Origin: Niveibacterium sp. SC-1
GTDB lineage: Bacteria; Pseudomonadota; Gammaproteobacteria; Burkholderiales; Rhodocyclaceae
Direction of reading: 5' to 3'
Assembly: GCF_038235435.1 (NCBI RefSeq)
Contig: NZ_CP151275.1
Span: forward strand, 930,001 to 994,000
Length of the DNA stretch: 64,000 bases
Part shown: positions 61,042 to 64,000 of the stretch, in pieces
How the letters are laid out: every line of letters starts with the position of its first letter
Position numbering within the stretch: the first letter of the stretch is position 1
Translations under genes and position numbers: made by a program
The notes under the pieces: model-generated
What the model was told of the DNA's origin: nothing
What the model saw: the letters and a program-made list of their open reading frames with translations, nothing else
Databases searched by the model: none

Positions 61042-61059
61042 GTGTTCGGAAACGAACAT
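61042..61059. promoter_or_regulatory. GlpR operator, near consensus
   Basis: GTGTTCGGAAACGAACAT carries the arms TGTTCG (61043-61048) and CGAACA (61053-61058) with a 4-bp centre, matching the E. coli GlpR consensus (WATGTTCGWTAWCGAACATW) at nearly all arm positions. It lies 19 bases upstream of glpR, so it likely serves autoregulation. Confidence 0.82.
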
Positions 61060-61196
61060 CCATACCGTATAACACACGAAATTACACCCCGCCATGAAAA
61101 CCAGAAGCGACGGGGAAAACGCGCAAAACCCCAACTCCACGAGTGTTTCACCGATCCTGGATGCTGCGTCGCAAAACGAAATCGGCGCATTGATAA

Positions 61197-61228
61197 ATGT
61201 TGTAAAGCGAAAATGCGTGACCTAGAGT
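61197..61228 (+). promoter_or_regulatory. glpD promoter with weaker GlpR-like site
   Basis: TTGTAA (61200-61205), a 17-bp spacer and TAGAGT (61223-61228) make a good sigma70 promoter ahead of glpD. The sequence ATGTTGTAAAGCGAAAAT (61197-61214), which contains the -35 box, matches the GlpR consensus at 13 of 18 positions, so repression could act here by occluding the -35. Confidence 0.6.
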
Positions 61229-61286
61229 TCCCCTGCGGCGAGGCCTTTCACAGAAGAGGCCCAGGCCCGACAGAGAGAAGGGGATC

Positions 61287-62834
61287 GTGGCGCAAACCTG
61301 CTATGACCTGGTCGTCGTTGGCGGTGGCATCAACGGTGCCGGCATCGCGCGTGATGCCGCCGGCCGGGGCTTGTCCGTGCTCCTCTGCGAGCAGGACGAC
61401 CTCGCCTCCCACACCTCCAGTGCAAGCACCAAACTGATCCACGGCGGGCTGCGCTACCTCGAACATCACGAGTTCAATTTGGTCCGCAAGGCCCTGCAGG
61501 AACGCGAAGTCCTGCTGCGTGCGGCGCCGCACATCATCTGGCCGCTGCGCTTCGTGATGCCGCACGACGAGGGCCAGCGGCCGGTGTGGCTGATCCGCCT
61601 CGGACTCTTCCTCTACGACCATCTCGCGCGACGCGAGCTGCTGCCGGGCTCGCAGGCCATCCGCCTACGCCGACACCCTGCGGGGCAGCCGCTCCAGCCC
61701 AGGTTCGCGCGCGGCTTCGTCTACTCCGACGCCTGGGTACAGGACGCACGACTGGTCGTGCTCAACGCGATGGATGCCGCGGCGCGCGGCGCGACCATCC
61801 GCACGCGTACCGCCTTGGTCAAGGCATCCCGCGGGGCACGGCAATGGACGCTGGAACTCGCGCCGGAGGGGGGGGCTCTCGAGACCGTCGCGGCGCGCAG
61901 TGTGGCGAATGCTGCGGGGCCGTGGGTCGGCAAGGTCCTGGGTGACGTCCTGCATGCGGGCAGCGGGAAGGCCGTGCGCCTGGTGAAGGGCAGCCACATC
62001 GTCGTGAAGAAGCGCTTCGAGCACACCTACGCCTACATCTTCCAGAACCCCGACCAACGGATCATCTTCGCGATCCCGTTCGAAGACGAATACACGCTGA
62101 TCGGAACCACCGACGTCGACTACGAGGGCGACCCCGCGAAGGTGGCGATCGACGCCGCAGAGGTGTCCTACTTGTGCGAGATGGCGAGCCGCTACTTCGT
62201 CGCACCCATCGCGCCGCAGGATGTCGTGTGGACGTATTCGGGCGTGCGTCCCCTGCTCGAGGACGAAGCCTCCGACGCGCAGAGCGTCACCCGCGACTAC
62301 TCCTTCGAACTCGACGCACAGGCGGCACCTCTGCTGTCCGTCTTCGGCGGCAAGCTCACGACCTATCGCAAGCTTGCCGAAGAGGCAGTCGACCGGCTGG
62401 CCCCACTGCTGGACTGCAGCAAGCCTGCCTGGAGCGCGCACGCGCCGCTGCCCGGCGGCGACCTGCCGCAGGCGGATTTCGAGCTCTTCTTCAGCAGCGT
62501 CCGGCAGCGCTACGCGTGGCTGCCGACCGGGCTCGCCTGGCGCTATGCGCGCAACTACGGCAGCCGCGTCGCGCTGCTGCTCGGAGACGCCCACGCTACC
62601 GCCGACCTGGGTGAAGAGATCGTCCCGGGCCTGCACGAGGCAGAGGCGCGCTACCTCGTGCAGCACGAATTCGCGCGCGCCGCCGACGACATCCTGTGGC
62701 GGCGGACCAAGCTCGGACTCGGCGCGCCACCCGACGCGCCGGCGCGGCTGCAGGCCTGGATCGACGCGCGGGGCCAGGCGGATTTCGGCGCTGTCGAGGA
62801 ACGGGACTACCCCGAAAGGAGAGCCGTTCTGTGA
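61287..62834 (+). CDS. glpD: Glycerol-3-phosphate dehydrogenase (FAD), GlpD
   Basis: 515 residues. FAD-binding DLVVVGGGINGAGIARDAAGRG (N-terminal), SSASTKLIHGGLRYLE for substrate binding, IFAIPFEDEYTLIGTTDVDYEG and YSGVRPLLEDE. It oxidises glycerol-3-phosphate to dihydroxyacetone phosphate at the inner face of the inner membrane, feeding quinones. The start is the GTG at 61287 after GAAGGGG. The stop overlaps the glpS start (GTGA), so the transporter genes are coupled. A GlpR-type operator lies in the divergent promoter region. Confidence 0.95.
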   Translation: MAQTCYDLVVVGGGINGAGIARDAAGRGLSVLLCEQDDLASHTSSASTKLIHGGLRYLEHHEFNLVRKALQEREVLLRAAPHIIWPLRFVMPHDEGQRPVWLIRLGLFLYDHLARRELLPGSQAIRLRRHPAGQPLQPRFARGFVYSDAWVQDARLVVLNAMDAAARGATIRTRTALVKASRGARQWTLELAPEGGALETVAARSVANAAGPWVGKVLGDVLHAGSGKAVRLVKGSHIVVKKRFEHTYAYIFQNPDQRIIFAIPFEDEYTLIGTTDVDYEGDPAKVAIDAAEVSYLCEMASRYFVAPIAPQDVVWTYSGVRPLLEDEASDAQSVTRDYSFELDAQAAPLLSVFGGKLTTYRKLAEEAVDRLAPLLDCSKPAWSAHAPLPGGDLPQADFELFFSSVRQRYAWLPTGLAWRYARNYGSRVALLLGDAHATADLGEEIVPGLHEAEARYLVQHEFARAADDILWRRTKLGLGAPPDAPARLQAWIDARGQADFGAVEERDYPERRAVL

Positions 62835-63952
62835 GCGTAGAGCTGAAAGGCGTTTCACTCGTTATCAACCGCGAACCCTGGCTCGCGGACGTCGAGCTTG
62901 CGCTCGCGGCGGGCCAGATCAACGTGTTGATCGGGCCCACGCGCGCCGGCAAGACGACGCTGATGCGCGTGATCGCCGGCCTCGATCGCCCCGACACAGG
63001 GAAGGTGATCGACAACGGGCAGGACGTCACCGGCGTCAGCGTGCGGCGGCGGAATCTCGCGATGGTCTACCAGCAGTTCATCAACTATCCGTCGCAGACG
63101 GTGTTCGAGAACATCGCCTCGCCCCTGCGCATCGCGCGCAAGCTCTCCGAATCCGAGATCGAAGCGCGCGTGCGCGACATCGCCACGCGCCTGCACATCG
63201 AGCCGCTGCTCAAGCGCATGCCGGCGGAGCTCTCCGGTGGCCAGCAACAGCGCACGGCCATCGCGCGCGCGCTCGCCAAGGGCGCGAACCTTCTCCTGCT
63301 CGACGAGCCTCTGGTCAATCTGGATTACAAGCTCCGCGAGGAGCTGCGTACCGAACTGCGCGAACTCTTCGCCGATGCGCGGACGACGGTCGTGTATGCC
63401 ACCACGGAACCGCAGGAGGCCCTGACGCTGGGCGGACGCGTCGTGGTGATGGGCGAGGGCCGGGTGCTGCAACACGGCCCGACGCTGGACGTGTTCCACC
63501 ACCCGTGCTCGACGCGTGTCGCCGGGATCTTCTCCGACCCACCGATGAACCTTTTCCCGGCCGACGTGGAGGCGGGTGCGCGCAGCGCCCGCCTCATCGA
63601 AGGACTGCGGCTTCCCCTGGGCGCGCATCTTGCCGGCCTGCCCGCCGGCGCGCTGCAGCTGGGCCTGCGTCCGAACCACCTGCGCCTGGAACCGCGGAGC
63701 GCCGAGGACCATGTGCTGAGCGTGGAGGTGGAACTGGCCGAGATCAGCGGCTCGGACACCTTCGTGCACGCGCGCTGGGGCGGGATCGGCCTGGTCGCGC
63801 AGCTGCCGGGCGTGCATCGCTTCGCGATCGGCGAGCGGGTCGCCCTGCATGTAAACCCCGACGAATTCTTCGCCTTCGACGCGGCCGGCGCGCTGCTCGC
63901 GGCGCCTGACCGCAGCGTCGTGGCCCGCCTTTCCACGCGCGCCTCTGCCTGA
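62831..63952 (+). CDS. glpS: Glycerol ABC transporter ATP-binding protein GlpS
   Basis: 373 residues. Walker A is LIGPTRAGKTTLM (family variant of GxxxxGKT), Q-loop VYQQFINYPS, signature LSGGQQQRTAIA, Walker B LLLLDEP and the TOBE-type C-terminal domain (about 240-373). In Rhizobium-type glpSTPQUV operons this ATPase pairs with GlpT to import glycerol. The next gene starts at 63963 and fits GlpT. The GTG start overlaps the glpD stop. Positions from glpD suggest a combined uptake-catabolism operon; the substrate is inferred from context. Confidence 0.88.
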   Translation: MSVELKGVSLVINREPWLADVELALAAGQINVLIGPTRAGKTTLMRVIAGLDRPDTGKVIDNGQDVTGVSVRRRNLAMVYQQFINYPSQTVFENIASPLRIARKLSESEIEARVRDIATRLHIEPLLKRMPAELSGGQQQRTAIARALAKGANLLLLDEPLVNLDYKLREELRTELRELFADARTTVVYATTEPQEALTLGGRVVVMGEGRVLQHGPTLDVFHHPCSTRVAGIFSDPPMNLFPADVEAGARSARLIEGLRLPLGAHLAGLPAGALQLGLRPNHLRLEPRSAEDHVLSVEVELAEISGSDTFVHARWGGIGLVAQLPGVHRFAIGERVALHVNPDEFFAFDAAGALLAAPDRSVVARLSTRASA

Positions 63953-63962
63953 GGGGATGACG

Positions 63963-64000
63963 ATGGCAAGAATCGAACTGCTCGACCTCGCCCACAGCTA
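63963..64000 (+). CDS. glpT: Probable second glycerol ABC ATPase (GlpT), 5' end only
   Basis: Only the first 12-13 codons are in the window (MARIELLDLAHSY). Beginning as an ABC ATPase usually does and directly after glpS, it is most likely GlpT. ATG 63963 is preferred over ATG 63957 because GAGGGG (63951-63956) gives a proper six-base spacing. The rest is outside the window. Confidence 0.6.
   Translation, partial: MARIELLDLAHS

Overview
This 64 kb window is GC-rich chromosomal DNA that looks like a betaproteobacterium, most likely Rhodocyclales-like. The grounds are the tol-pal/queE/queC/tRNA-Lys gene order, BPSS1780-type membrane proteins, the DUF2917/LysR pair and the GlpD-GlpS-GlpT glycerol uptake locus. 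The genus cannot be fixed from the sequence alone. Almost all of it is ordinary core chromosome with short intergenic gaps. I see no transposase, integrase, phage module, CRISPR array or rRNA. The one clearly foreign-looking gene is an orphan HsdR-N nuclease at about 5.2-6.3 kb, whose base composition is distinctly lower in GC than its neighbours.

Layout. 1-4.8 kb: end of an M24 aminopeptidase, a rhodanese/DUF2917 pair divergent from a LysR regulator, and a divergent FtsH-like AAA protease. 5.2-6.3 kb: orphan nuclease. 6.5-15.4 kb: small periplasmic protein, GH31 glycosidase with a PA14 domain, long CorA-type transporter, a MerR regulator divergent from DUF2938/flavodoxin genes, a GST and two unknown proteins. 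15.5-22.8 kb: BCCT transporter, secreted polysaccharide deacetylase, GH3 exo-glucosidase, zinc aminopeptidase lipoprotein, unknown protein. 23-31.9 kb: two envelope proteins sharing a C-terminal domain, cardiolipin synthase, YaeQ, RhlE, a repeat-containing exported protein, RuvC, an EamA exporter and YebC. 32-35.2 kb: HerA-like ATPase, a predicted outer-membrane barrel and two tRNA-Lys genes with a clear promoter and terminator. 35.2-42.8 kb: queC, a P-loop kinase, queE, and the complete Tol-Pal system (ybgC tolQ tolR tolA, a TolA-like lipoprotein, tolB pal cpoB). 42.9-46.3 kb: an operon of flavoprotein reductase, ApbE and PepSY membrane protein behind a promoter that overlaps a Fur-like palindrome. 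46.3-54.8 kb: a MoxR/DUF58/DUF4350/DUF4129/SpoIIM/RDD operon joined to two BPSS1780 proteins. 54.9-58.2 kb: ruvB, an aldo-keto reductase, a short independent transcription unit with a tiny ORF, and a phosphotransferase. 58.4-64 kb: DUF4126 with a mercuric-reductase-like flavoprotein, then glpR divergent from glpD-glpS-glpT, with a near-consensus GlpR operator.

The most unusual signals are these: the roughly 170-nt unit at 57.2-57.4 kb, with a perfect anti-16S Shine-Dalgarno sequence and its own terminator; the apparently Fur-controlled PepSY/ApbE/flavoreductase operon; the TolA-C-domain lipoprotein inside tol-pal; and the break-up of the usual ruvC-ruvA-ruvB-ybgC-tol order, with no ruvA in the window.
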